Source of the DNA: an uncultured Gammaproteobacteria bacterium
GTDB taxonomy: Bacteria > Pseudomonadota > Gammaproteobacteria > Arenicellales > Poriferihabitantaceae
Length of the DNA: 15,743 nucleotides
NCBI GenBank assembly: GCA_938021685.1
Contig: CALIFM010000036.1
Coordinates: 1-15,743, forward strand
Direction of reading: 5' to 3'
In this document: one piece after another, positions 7,588-13,650 of the stretch
How positions within the stretch are numbered: position 1 is the stretch's first letter
How the letters are laid out: every line of letters starts with the position of its first letter
Notes under the pieces: model-generated
Told to the model about the DNA's origin: nothing
The model's input: only the letters and a program-made list of their open reading frames with translations
Databases searched by the model: none
Position numbers and translations under genes: made by a program

Positions 7588-8769
7588 ATGGCAAGCGATA
7601 CTGCGGCAATTCCGCTGAGCTTATATATCCATTACCCATGGTGTGTGCGCAAATGCCCCTATTGCGACTTTAATTCGCACGCCCAACGTGGTGAGTTACC
7701 GCAGGCGCAATATACGGATGCCTTAATCCAGCAGTTGGGTGGTTTGTTACAACAATACCCGAGCACATATGAGCGAACAATAAGTAGTATTTTTATCGGC
7801 GGCGGTACACCCAGCCTAGTCGATCCTGCCCATATTCAACGATTGCTAGATGCTGTGCGTACTCAGACACGGGTAGTAGATGAGTTGGAAGTCACCCTTG
7901 AGGCGAATCCCGGCACCTTAGACGAAGGGCACTTTCGTGGCTACTTGAATGCAGGGATTAATCGTTTATCAATAGGTGTGCAAAGCTTTAATGATCGTAG
8001 CTTACAAGCCCTTGGCCGCGTACACGATGCTGCGGACGCGCAAGATGCCATTAAGCTTGCGCAAGATATCGGCTTTGCGCGCATCAATGTTGATTTAATG
8101 TATGCCCTTCCTAAGCAAAGCATAGCGATGGCGCAGGCGGACTTAGCCACTGCATTGCAAACGCAGGTGGGGCATGTTTCTTTATACCAGCTCACCATCG
8201 AGCCGAACACCGAATTTGCTGTGCGCCCACCGAAAGTGCCAAGCAGCGACGAAAGCTGGGACATGCAGCAAGTCCTGTCGCCGATGCTGCGGAAGGCAGG
8301 CTATGAGCGTTATGAAGTGTCAGCCTACGCACAGGCGCAGCAGCAATGCCAGCACAATCTCAATTATTGGCAGTTTGGTGATTACCTTGCGCTGGGTGCG
8401 GGTGGCCATGCCAAGCTCAGCCGACCAGAAGCAGGTGATTTGCACATTGAGCGCTATTGGAATAAGCGCCACCCAACGGCATACATTGATGCAGCGGCTG
8501 ACGGTAGTTTTATGGGTGATCAACACTGTGTGCCGCAGCAGGATGTCTTGTTTGAATTTTTAATCAACGCCCTGCGCTTAAAAGGCGGCTTTAGTTTGCA
8601 GCGCTTTACCCAGACCACGGGTTTGCGCAGCGCCGCTTTGCTTGATGTCCTGCAACCCTTTGTGCAGCAGCAATGGCTGAAAGTAAGTGCACAAAGTGTG
8701 CAGCCCACCGAGCGTGGCTATCGCTACTTAGACGAAATGCTGTTACATTTATTACCGCCAAGCGAATAG
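7588..8769 (+). CDS. hemW: HemW, radical SAM heme chaperone
   Basis: This 393-residue radical SAM protein is HemW, long misannotated as an oxygen-independent coproporphyrinogen III oxidase. HemW binds heme and is thought to deliver it to respiratory enzymes. The [4Fe-4S]/SAM motif is CVRKCPYC (Cys19, Cys23, Cys26), followed by DFNSHAQRGELP. FIGGGTPS, EANPGT, NRLSIGVQSF, LYQLTIEPNT, YEVSAYA and QHNLNYW all match E. coli HemW. I chose the ATG at 7588 because it yields SLYIHYPWC ten residues in, as in homologues; a GTG at 7513 would overlap the preceding gene and add 25 unrelated residues. Small oddities are IHYPWC instead of the usual IHIPWC and GAGGHAK where homologues generally have Ala before the His. 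The gap to the acetyltransferase is 61 bases. Confidence 0.94.
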   Translation: MASDTAAIPLSLYIHYPWCVRKCPYCDFNSHAQRGELPQAQYTDALIQQLGGLLQQYPSTYERTISSIFIGGGTPSLVDPAHIQRLLDAVRTQTRVVDELEVTLEANPGTLDEGHFRGYLNAGINRLSIGVQSFNDRSLQALGRVHDAADAQDAIKLAQDIGFARINVDLMYALPKQSIAMAQADLATALQTQVGHVSLYQLTIEPNTEFAVRPPKVPSSDESWDMQQVLSPMLRKAGYERYEVSAYAQAQQQCQHNLNYWQFGDYLALGAGGHAKLSRPEAGDLHIERYWNKRHPTAYIDAAADGSFMGDQHCVPQQDVLFEFLINALRLKGGFSLQRFTQTTGLRSAALLDVLQPFVQQQWLKVSAQSVQPTERGYRYLDEMLLHLLPPSE

Positions 8770-8794
8770 CTGCCTGGCGCTCTTGGTTGGTAAT

Positions 8795-8840
8795 AGCCAA
8801 AAGACGGGTGTTAATTGCCGCTGTTAATTTTTTGGCTTTT
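8795..8840 (+). terminator. Possible weak terminator after hemW
   Basis: AGCCAAAA (8795-8802) and TTTTGGCT (8830-8837) are exact inverted copies with a 27-base loop, followed by only three T residues. The long loop and AU-rich lower stem make it weak at best; it may let transcription reach the FKBP gene. Confidence 0.35.
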
Positions 8841-8843
8841 CGC

Positions 8844-8849
8844 TAAAAT
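8844..8849 (+). promoter_or_regulatory. Possible -10 box of the FKBP gene
   Basis: TAAAAT (8844-8849) differs from the -10 consensus at one base. The hexamer 17 bases upstream (CTGTTA) matches TTGACA poorly. The location, about 55 bases ahead of the start codon and after the possible hemW terminator, fits a promoter of the FKBP/L,D-transpeptidase/nagZ group. Confidence 0.35.
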
Positions 8850-8893
8850 CTACCTTTGCTTGCTGATTAGCAGGCCCAATTTAATTTGCCGAC

Positions 8894-8898
8894 GGAGG
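8894..8898 (+). promoter_or_regulatory. Ribosome binding site deciding the FKBP start
   Basis: GGAGG lies 5 bases before the ATG at 8904. It settles the start there rather than at the upstream in-frame TTG at 8886, which contains this site within its coding sequence. Confidence 0.75.
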
Positions 8899-8903
8899 CT
8901 AAA

Positions 8904-9383
8904 ATGCTTATCAGTAAAGATGTAGTTGCCAGCATGAATTATGTGCTTAAAGATGACGGGGGCACGGTCATTGATGAATCAAAAGGTGAGCCTTTGGTAT
9001 ATCTGCATGGTGCAGGCAATATCATCCCGGGCCTTGAAAGCCAATTAGAAGGTAAACAGGCTGGTGATAAGGTAGAGGCCACCGTTGCTCCTGAAGATGC
9101 TTATGGCTTAGTGGACCCAGCTGCGAAGCAAACCGTGCCACGTGATATGTTTCCCGAAGGCACCGACATCGCTGTGGGAATGCAATTTCACGGTGCTGAT
9201 CCTTCGGGCAATCCGCTGGTGGTCACGGTGGACAGCATTGACGGCGATGAGATCATCATTGATGGTAATCACGCCTTGGCTGGAAAAACACTGCATTTCT
9301 CGGTAGAGATCACTGACGTGCGCGCCGCAACCGAAGACGAGCTATCGCACGGACATGTGCATGGCCCGGACTGTAACCATTAG
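8904..9383 (+). CDS. slyD: SlyD-type FKBP peptidyl-prolyl isomerase
   Basis: This is a 159-residue cytoplasmic FKBP-type prolyl isomerase and chaperone of the SlyD/FkpB group. The N-terminal FKBP half contains VASMNYVLKDD, DESKGEPLVYLHG and IIPGLESQLEGKQAGDK. The middle insert-in-flap chaperone domain runs from about EDAYGLVDP to DGNHALAGK, and the polypeptide returns to the FKBP fold with LHFSVEI. The DGNHPLAGK-like block is diagnostic of SlyD and its relatives, although Ala replaces the usual Pro here. The C terminus is short and His-rich (SHGHVHGPDCNH); E. coli SlyD has a longer metal-binding tail, so some Ni or Zn binding is plausible but weaker. The next gene begins inside its last codons, suggesting translational coupling. 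Confidence 0.9.
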   Translation: MLISKDVVASMNYVLKDDGGTVIDESKGEPLVYLHGAGNIIPGLESQLEGKQAGDKVEATVAPEDAYGLVDPAAKQTVPRDMFPEGTDIAVGMQFHGADPSGNPLVVTVDSIDGDEIIIDGNHALAGKTLHFSVEITDVRAATEDELSHGHVHGPDCNH

Positions 9384-9951
9384 TTTAAAAAAGCAGCTTA
9401 AAAAGCATATCGTTCATGGCCTGAATTGGCTGATCTATTTGCGCGCAGTATTACGCAAGGCAGGAGCCAATCAACACCTTGTGGTGGATGTGCCGACGCA
9501 AACAATGAAGTTGTTTGGAGACGACAACGAATTGCTGTCTAGTTATTCAGTGTCTACGGCCACTAATGGGGTTGGCGAACAAAACGGCAGCGAATGCACG
9601 CCGCGTGGGCAGCATTCGATCTGGACCAAAATCGGCGATGACATGCCTGTCAACACAGTGTTCGTTGGTCGTGTACCCACGGGTGAACGTTATGATCCCA
9701 GCTTGCGCGCTCAGCACCCTAATCGAGATTGGATTTTGACCCGCATTATTTGGCTGCGTGGTAAAGAAGCGGGCATAAATCGTTTTGGTGATGTGGATAC
9801 TATGCATCGTTATATTTACCTGCATGGTGCGCCGGACGATGTGCAAATGGGCGTACCCGGCTCGCATGGCTGTATTCGTATGCGCAATGCCGATATCATC
9901 GAGCTCTATGACCGAGTCAAAATTTCCACTACTGTGACCATCAATGGCTAA
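9355..9951 (+). CDS. L,D-transpeptidase, YkuD family
   Basis: This is a YkuD-family L,D-transpeptidase catalytic domain. These enzymes use a catalytic cysteine to form or exchange 3-3 crosslinks, or attach groups, at meso-diaminopimelate in peptidoglycan. The signature is complete: HGAPDD around residue 158 and SHGCIRMRN with catalytic Cys173. GSECTPRGQHSIW, NTVFVGRVPTGE and RDWILTRIIWL match the compact gammaproteobacterial subgroup. The fold starts at about residue 41 (HLVVDVPTQTMKLF); residues 1-40 are basic with a hydrophobic patch but not a clear signal peptide, so export is unproven. Starts at 9355 or 9361 overlap the FKBP gene by 29 or 23 bases; a TTG at 9439 is also possible. Its stop overlaps the nagZ start by 8 bases, tying it to cell-wall recycling. 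Confidence 0.88.
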   Translation: MCMARTVTISLKKQLKKHIVHGLNWLIYLRAVLRKAGANQHLVVDVPTQTMKLFGDDNELLSSYSVSTATNGVGEQNGSECTPRGQHSIWTKIGDDMPVNTVFVGRVPTGERYDPSLRAQHPNRDWILTRIIWLRGKEAGINRFGDVDTMHRYIYLHGAPDDVQMGVPGSHGCIRMRNADIIELYDRVKISTTVTING

Positions 9952-11008
9952 GCCACCTTTAACTTTGCCACTAGGCTGTGTCATGTTGGACGTTAAGGGT
10001 CAAAGTCTTGACGACGACGACATTCAACGCTTGCAGCACCCTGCTGTAGGTGGGGTGATTCTATTCGCACGTAATTTTGCCTCGCGCTCGCAAGTGATTG
10101 CTCTAATCACCGAGATTAAAGCGCTACGTCAACCAGCCTTGCTGGTAGCGGTGGACCAAGAAGGCGGCCGTGTGCAGCGCTTTAAAGAAGGCTTTACCGT
10201 GCTGCCGGCAATGGCCAAGTTTGGTCAGTGGCTAGACCAGTGTGCAGCGCCTAATGCTGAAGATGAAAACACAGATGAAGCGGCTGTCTTCGGCTGCCTA
10301 CAGAATACGGGTCGTTTGATGGCACAAGAACTGATCGACTGCGGAGTAGACTTTAGTTTCGCGCCGGTGCTCGATGTTGGCTTGCATGCTGACACCGTGA
10401 TCGGCGACCGCGCCTTGCACGCACAGCCAGCCACTTTGGTCGCTATGGCGCGAGCCTACATTGCAGGCATGCAGCAGGCAGGCATGCAAGCCACAGGCAA
10501 ACACTTCCCAGGCCATGGCCATGTGCTGCAAGACTCGCATCTAGAGCTGCCAATCGACCCACGGCCAATGGCCGATATCGAGCAATGCGACTTAACCGTA
10601 TTTGCACAACTGATAGACCAATTGGGTGCAGTAATGACCGCACACGTGCAGTTTCCGGAGGTCGATACTGCCATCCCTACGTATTCACCGTTTTGGTTGC
10701 AAACTGTGCTGCGCAAGCAATTAGGCTTTAATGGATTGATTGTCAGTGATGACCTTACCATGCTAGGTGCAGACCCAAACCTCAGTGTGGGCCAGCGTTG
10801 CGAGAGTGCCTTGCAAGCTGGCTGTGATTTGTTATTGATTTGCAACGACACAGAAGCAATGGACACAGGTCTTAGCTATCTCGGTGATGCCGTTATGTCG
10901 GCCGATGGAGCCAGACGCTTAAATGCAATGCGGGCTGATATAAGTAAGCCGCGTTTGTCCGACGCACAGCACAGCGCAGTAAAAGCCCAAATACAATTGC
11001 TGTTGTAA
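9944..11008 (+). CDS. nagZ: Beta-N-acetylhexosaminidase NagZ
   Basis: This 354-residue cytoplasmic glycoside hydrolase family 3 enzyme removes N-acetylglucosamine from anhydro-muropeptides during peptidoglycan recycling; its products influence AmpR/AmpC beta-lactamase induction in species that have them. Key motifs are DQEGGRVQR (71-79), KHFPGHG (186-192) with the catalytic-loop His in DSH (197-199), and the nucleophile Asp in VSDDLTM (about 269). The length matches E. coli NagZ (341) with a small insert near residues 100-115 (AAPNAEDENTDEA), which is rich in acidic residues. The ATG overlaps the L,D-transpeptidase stop in an ATGGCTAA arrangement, indicating translational coupling. No strong terminator follows. 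Confidence 0.95.
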   Translation: MAKPPLTLPLGCVMLDVKGQSLDDDDIQRLQHPAVGGVILFARNFASRSQVIALITEIKALRQPALLVAVDQEGGRVQRFKEGFTVLPAMAKFGQWLDQCAAPNAEDENTDEAAVFGCLQNTGRLMAQELIDCGVDFSFAPVLDVGLHADTVIGDRALHAQPATLVAMARAYIAGMQQAGMQATGKHFPGHGHVLQDSHLELPIDPRPMADIEQCDLTVFAQLIDQLGAVMTAHVQFPEVDTAIPTYSPFWLQTVLRKQLGFNGLIVSDDLTMLGADPNLSVGQRCESALQAGCDLLLICNDTEAMDTGLSYLGDAVMSADGARRLNAMRADISKPRLSDAQHSAVKAQIQLLL

Positions 11009-11040
11009 TGCCAATTAGAGGTGGATTTAAGCAATAAACT

Positions 11041-11069
11041 TTGGCATATCGGTAAGGCTTATATATAAT
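11041..11069 (+). promoter_or_regulatory. Strong promoter ahead of tRNA-Ser
   Basis: TTGGCA (11041-11046) is separated by exactly 17 bases from a perfect TATAAT (11064-11069). The bases just after it (CGCTCTCCC) are GC-rich, as in stringently controlled stable-RNA promoters. The -35 box also lies in the right arm of a 7-bp inverted repeat, ATGCCAA (11008-11014) with TTGGCAT (11041-11047). Confidence 0.82.
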
Positions 11070-11070
11070 C

Positions 11071-11170
11071 GCTCTCCCAGCAAGGGTTGCTGCCTTCATT
11101 GGCGCACATGACCTGAGGCTGGCATGCTTAGGATGAGCACATCACGCAGCAACGCGCTGCGCGCGGCGTT
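11071..11170 (+). other. Structured leader upstream of tRNA-Ser
   Basis: The leader from the promoter to the tRNA is about 140 nt and can fold strongly. GTTGCTGC (11086-11093) pairs exactly with GCAGCAAC (11146-11153); an alternative is the local hairpin CAGCAA (11078-11083) with TTGCTG (11087-11092). AACGC (11151-11155) can pair with GCGTT (11166-11170), competing with the first long stem. No ORF or known RNA family is recognisable. It may be tRNA precursor processed away, or it may hold a small RNA. Confidence 0.42.
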
Positions 11171-11211
11171 AGCAATAATGCCCAAGCCAAAAAAGGCTAA
11201 TGTTTATATGC

Positions 11212-11299
11212 GGAGAGCTGGCAGAGTGGTCGAATGCGGCGGTCTTGAAAACCGTTGACTGTAACAGGTCCGGGGGTTCGAATCCCTCGCTCTCCGCCA
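11212..11299 (+). tRNA. tRNA-Ser (anticodon TGA)
   Basis: The 88-nt sequence begins with acceptor strand GGAGAGC and ends with GCTCTCC, discriminator G and an encoded CCA (11297-11299). The anticodon loop CTTGAAA gives anticodon TGA, decoding UCN serine codons. A long variable arm and the T loop GGTTCGAATCC confirm a class II tRNA. The 3' end is followed by AT-rich accessory sequence, and tRNA-Ser 3' ends are common integration sites. Confidence 0.97.
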
Positions 11300-11597
11300 T
11301 TTTTGTAAAGAATGTCTTTGATTATAAAGGATATATTGAACATATTGCTTTATTGGTGTACCGTTCGGTGTACCAGTAGTGCATTGTAAGGACATAAAGT
11401 TAGCTAGTAATATTAACTATCAACAGATATTACTGCATTACTGACTCGAAAGCATACACAGCGCAATAACCCCCCTATTTGGGCTGCATCAAATCAGGGG
11501 GGATGGGGTGTAGATACATGGGTTGCTATAGGTGTTCTACCCTGTGTGATAAAACTTAGCTAAAATGCTGGCATTCTCATCATCCTATTCATTTGCT
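11300..11597. other. Repeat-rich noncoding segment after tRNA-Ser
   Basis: I see no supportable gene here. The segment holds a direct repeat of GGTGTACC (11355-11362 and 11367-11374), an inverted repeat GTAATAT (11407-11413) with ATATTAC (11427-11433), and the G/C-run hairpin listed separately. A weak promoter candidate, TTGCTA (11523-11528) with GATAAA near 11548, could serve the Sel1 gene. The mixture is compatible with an attachment region of a mobile element, but no integrase or duplicated tRNA end is visible. Confidence 0.4.
11470..11502. repeat. Hairpin with C6/G6 arms
   Basis: CCCCCCT (11470-11476) pairs with AGGGGGG (11496-11502), and the pairing continues through ATTTG and CAAAT with one bulged base, giving a stem of about 11-12 bp around an 8-base loop. 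No T tract follows on either strand, so it is not a typical terminator. Confidence 0.6.
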
Positions 11598-11972
11598 ATG
11601 TTTAAACCGATTTTTAAATGCTTATTGCTATTGTGTTTTGTTGCACCGCTGAGTGCGGCTGAATATATCTTAGAAGATCAATTAAAGGACTGTAAAGATG
11701 GCAGATCAGGAGCCTGTTGGTTTGTGGGGTATACTTATTATAAAGGCGAAGGCGTTAAGCAAGATTACCAAAAGGCCTATGATTATTTTAAACAAGCCTG
11801 TGATGGTAAAAATGCAAAAGGTTGCTTTAATTTAGGAGTTTTTTACGAAAGCGGTAAAGGCGTTAGGCAAAACCAAAGCACCGCAAAAAGATGGTTTGGC
11901 AAAGCCTGTGATATGGGATATCAAGGCGGCTGTGATGCTTATAGAAAGCTAAACGAAGCAGGTGTTCAGTAA
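11598..11972 (+). CDS. Small Sel1-repeat, Hcp-like cysteine-rich periplasmic protein
   Basis: The 124-residue product starts with a signal peptide (MFKPIFKCLLLLCFVAPLSA, cleavage near residue 20). Two Sel1/TPR-like repeats follow, with YYKGEGVKQDYQKAYDYFKQAC and FYESGKGVRQNQSTAKRW segments giving helix pairs. Six cysteines fall in three pairs, each spaced eight apart: 32/40, 68/76 and 104/112. This is the pattern of Helicobacter Hcp proteins, where each pair forms a disulfide across a repeat. It implies a periplasmic or secreted, disulfide-stabilised protein, probably binding another protein. Its role is unknown. I chose the ATG at 11598 because it gives a clean signal peptide; an ATG at 11565 adds 11 residues. 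Confidence 0.8.
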   Translation: MFKPIFKCLLLLCFVAPLSAAEYILEDQLKDCKDGRSGACWFVGYTYYKGEGVKQDYQKAYDYFKQACDGKNAKGCFNLGVFYESGKGVRQNQSTAKRWFGKACDMGYQGGCDAYRKLNEAGVQ

Positions 11973-12192
11973 GTTGCGGGTTAAAACTTAGCCGTATTTA
12001 GCTTATTTAGTTGAAACCGAACTCATCACTGGTTTTTATATAAGTAGTTGAATTTGTTTGAATAAGTTAAAAAAACAGGAACAACGCAAGTAGTGGCTGG
12101 GGGTAACCGGCAAGGGTGGTGATTAACTTAGTTTTACTTGTCTATACTATGTAAATTCCAATGATATTTCTATTAAAGCTAGTTTCAATGAG

Positions 12193-12222
12193 AGCTAGTG
12201 CAATTAGCTATTCTTTATTTTT
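12193..12222 (+). terminator. Possible terminator of the Sel1 gene
   Basis: AGCTA (12193-12197) pairs with TAGCT (12205-12209), followed by a T-rich run to 12222. The stem is short. The rest of the gap between 11973 and 12254 is AT-rich with no gene I can support; a GC-richer patch at about 12085-12120 stands out but has no assignable role. Confidence 0.35.
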
Positions 12223-12254
12223 AGAGTGCAACTAAAGACCCTGTAAAATAAACC

Positions 12255-12767
12255 TTATTCACACCATAGCCGACAAGTTTTACCATTAGATAATTTAAGA
12301 ATTTCTGCGCTTGCACATGCACCAAATGGCGAGCCTTTAATAAATAAGACTTCATCACCTTTATTAAATCCTAAGCAATACGTCTTAGCTTCAAATATTT
12401 CGCCATTAATAACCAATACTTCATCATTGGAAACATCTATTTTGTAAGTTTCGGCTTTAGTATTGGTTTCAGGTAGATTGTTAGCTGATCGAACTTTGAT
12501 TCCTTCAACTTGTTCACCATCATCGGTATTAATCAAGGTTGAGCCACAAACTATGATACTGCTAACTGGCAACCAAAGCATACTGTAAATCTCGTCACCG
12601 TTTTGTACTTCCCAAAGGCTGCCGTCTTCAAGCTGTATAAATTTTCCATTGTTGATATTTTTTTGAATCCAATGCCCTTGCTCACAATTTTGACTAAAGC
12701 CAATTAATGGTATTGCATATAACATAATGGCGAAAAGAATAAACTTGTTGTAACGGAGTTTTTTCAT
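12255..12767 (-). CDS. Secreted protein of unknown function, about 170 residues
   Basis: The product begins MKKLRYNKFILFAIMLYAIP, a typical signal peptide with likely cleavage near residue 26 (GFSQ/NCEQ). The mature part starts with CEQGHWIQK and a short beta-rich block, FIQLEDGSLWEV followed by WLPVSSIIVC, which resembles small beta-barrel (SH3-like) repeats seen in uncharacterised bacterial exported proteins. Five cysteines in the mature part could form disulfides. I recognise no named family. I chose the ATG at 12767 because it starts the signal peptide; an upstream frame reaches 12806. It lies 51 bases downstream of the lipoprotein gene in the same direction. The sequence is visibly AT-richer than bases 1-11000. 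Confidence 0.65.
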   Translation of the reverse strand: MKKLRYNKFILFAIMLYAIPLIGFSQNCEQGHWIQKNINNGKFIQLEDGSLWEVQNGDEIYSMLWLPVSSIIVCGSTLINTDDGEQVEGIKVRSANNLPETNTKAETYKIDVSNDEVLVINGEIFEAKTYCLGFNKGDEVLFIKGSPFGACASAEILKLSNGKTCRLWCE

Positions 12768-12818
12768 TACAGTTTGCTCTGGTTTCAAGTTACTTCTTGT
12801 AGACAATATGTTAGATGT

Positions 12819-13187
12819 TTATTGCTCCACTATCCGCCTAGTCCAGCCCTTTTGCACAAGACAAGAGTTTGTAATCGACCATAAAGCCTGATTATAATTT
12901 CTGTAAACCGCACTATCTTGACGCTGTGCAGCGTAGCCACACCCTAATGCTGCTGCTGTACCTGATTGGGAGCATATAGAAGGTAGCGAACGATTAACGC
13001 TAGGGGCGCTTCCAACCTTTGAGTAAGCTACTGCTTGGCATTCGGCTGTATCTTGATTAAGAGCTTGCTGGATATATTCATCAGATGAATTTGCATATTT
13101 TCTGTTTTCATAGACATAAATTAGTTTCGGGCCACATCCAACAAGTAAAATACAAGTTATAGAAGTAATTAAAAATAGTTTGTTCAT
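12819..13187 (-). CDS. Predicted lipoprotein of unknown function
   Basis: This 122-residue protein starts with a lipoprotein signal peptide (MNKLFLITSITCILLVGC); the lipobox LVGC puts the lipidated cysteine at residue 18. The mature domain (about 104 residues) contains four further cysteines, including SICSQSG, LGCGYAAQ and TNSCLVQKGW. The last of these, ending in QKGW, recurs at the C termini of many small bacterial lipoproteins, where it follows a CLVQ-like string. By family knowledge it would be anchored in the inner or outer membrane. The function is unknown. It lies between two other exported proteins of the same orientation, 24 bases past the terminator of the miniprotein gene. Confidence 0.75.
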   Translation of the reverse strand: MNKLFLITSITCILLVGCGPKLIYVYENRKYANSSDEYIQQALNQDTAECQAVAYSKVGSAPSVNRSLPSICSQSGTAAALGCGYAAQRQDSAVYRNYNQALWSITNSCLVQKGWTRRIVEQ

Positions 13188-13210
13188 CGCTAATTGTGCT
13201 CTTACATAAA

Positions 13211-13243
13211 GAAAAATAAGAGCCAGACAAAGCTATCTGGCTC
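13211..13243 (-). terminator. Strong terminator after the miniprotein gene
   Basis: GAGCCAGA (13220-13227) and TCTGGCTC (13236-13243) form a perfect 8-bp stem with an 8-base loop. On the minus strand the stem is followed by a T-rich run (complement of 13211-13219). It sits just beyond the stop of the 45-residue gene and just before the lipoprotein gene, so it would end or attenuate transcription between them. Confidence 0.85.
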
Positions 13244-13252
13244 CAGCCATTA

Positions 13253-13390
13253 TTAGTGGCAGTGATAACCTATCCAGTTACCGTAGCGGTCATACTGGTT
13301 ATGGCAATCATTTCCATTTAAGCCGCCACCATGTGCAAATAGCGTCAATGGAGCAGCGATAAGGATTGCAGCTAGTATTGCTTTTTTCAT
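13253..13390 (-). CDS. 45-residue exported His/Cys miniprotein (YHCH motif)
   Basis: The small gene starts at ATG 13390 with a good Shine-Dalgarno (AGGAA, 6-7 bases upstream). Residues 1-19 (MKKAILAAILIAAPLTLFA) are a clear signal peptide. The mature 26 residues contain HGGGLNGNDCH and end in GYHCH. The combination H-x-G-G-L-(x)n-G-x-x-C-H followed by YHCH is a small His/Cys motif also seen at the ends of some nucleases and small exported proteins, and suggests metal (probably zinc) binding; that is inference. It is followed at once by a strong terminator and preceded by a structured leader. With signal peptide, ribosome site and terminator all in place, this is very likely a real gene despite its size. 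Confidence 0.8.
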   Translation of the reverse strand: MKKAILAAILIAAPLTLFAHGGGLNGNDCHNQYDRYGNWIGYHCH

Positions 13391-13415
13391 AGGAATTTCC
13401 TGTATTAAAGTGAAT

Positions 13416-13529
13416 CCCGATAGGTGTCGGGAGGTTAGTCATGCGCAACACAGGAAGCACACCCTATTTATTTCCACATAGAAATGGGTGTTGTATTCAT
13501 AGGACACCCGACATAGGGGTTCCTGCGTT
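13416..13529 (-). other. Foldable 5' leader of the miniprotein gene
   Basis: Between the miniprotein start and the SRAP gene lie nested inverted repeats: an outer arm AACACAGGAA (13447-13456) with TTCCTGCGTT (13520-13529), one mismatch; ACACCC (13459-13464) with GGGTGT (13486-13491); an apical ATTTC (13470-13474) with GAAAT (13481-13485); and a separate hairpin CCCGA (13416-13420) with TCGGG (13427-13431). Together they can make a compact RNA fold just ahead of the ribosome site, as a cis-regulatory leader would. I recognise no named riboswitch. A mobile repeat is the alternative. Confidence 0.45.
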
Positions 13530-13579
13530 AAACATGACACGCTCTTAGCTATCTGACTAAGGACAACTAAGCAAGGCAG

Positions 13580-13585
13580 ATCATA
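13580..13585 (-). promoter_or_regulatory. Possible -10 box for the miniprotein leader
   Basis: On the minus strand this reads TATGAT, one base off consensus. No good -35 is present at 16-18 bases. If used, the transcript would carry a leader of about 180 nt including the foldable region. Confidence 0.28.
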
Positions 13586-13650
13586 CCCTACTAACATGGA
13601 TAAAATCTAGTCGCTGTTAAGAATAGAAATTAATGCTCGGGTAGTTAGAT

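Noticed and set aside
11078..11160. Resemblance of the tRNA leader complement to the 4.5S/SRP RNA (CAGGTC and AAGGCAGCA strings)
   Set aside because: The invariant GGAA tetraloop and symmetric apical loop are missing, and the strong promoter reads the other strand.
11204..11395. Minus-strand 63-codon frame across the tRNA gene
   Set aside because: It is a translation of the tRNA complement (contains the familiar WRRARDSNPRT string produced by tRNA-Ser) and runs into noncoding sequence; not a gene.
12060..12120. GC-richer patch in the gap after the Sel1 gene
   Set aside because: I could not assign it to any gene, RNA or repeat; GGTAACC is a simple palindrome and no further structure supports a call.
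13441..13530. Integron attC site
   Set aside because: A GTTAAAC string is present, but the matching RYYYAAC end and simple L/R box layout are absent, and there is no integron integrase or second site in the window.
13439..13597. Minus-strand ATG frame of 52 codons upstream of the miniprotein
   Set aside because: No ribosome site, odd Cys-rich composition, and it lies over the nested inverted repeats; the repeats explain the sequence better than coding does.
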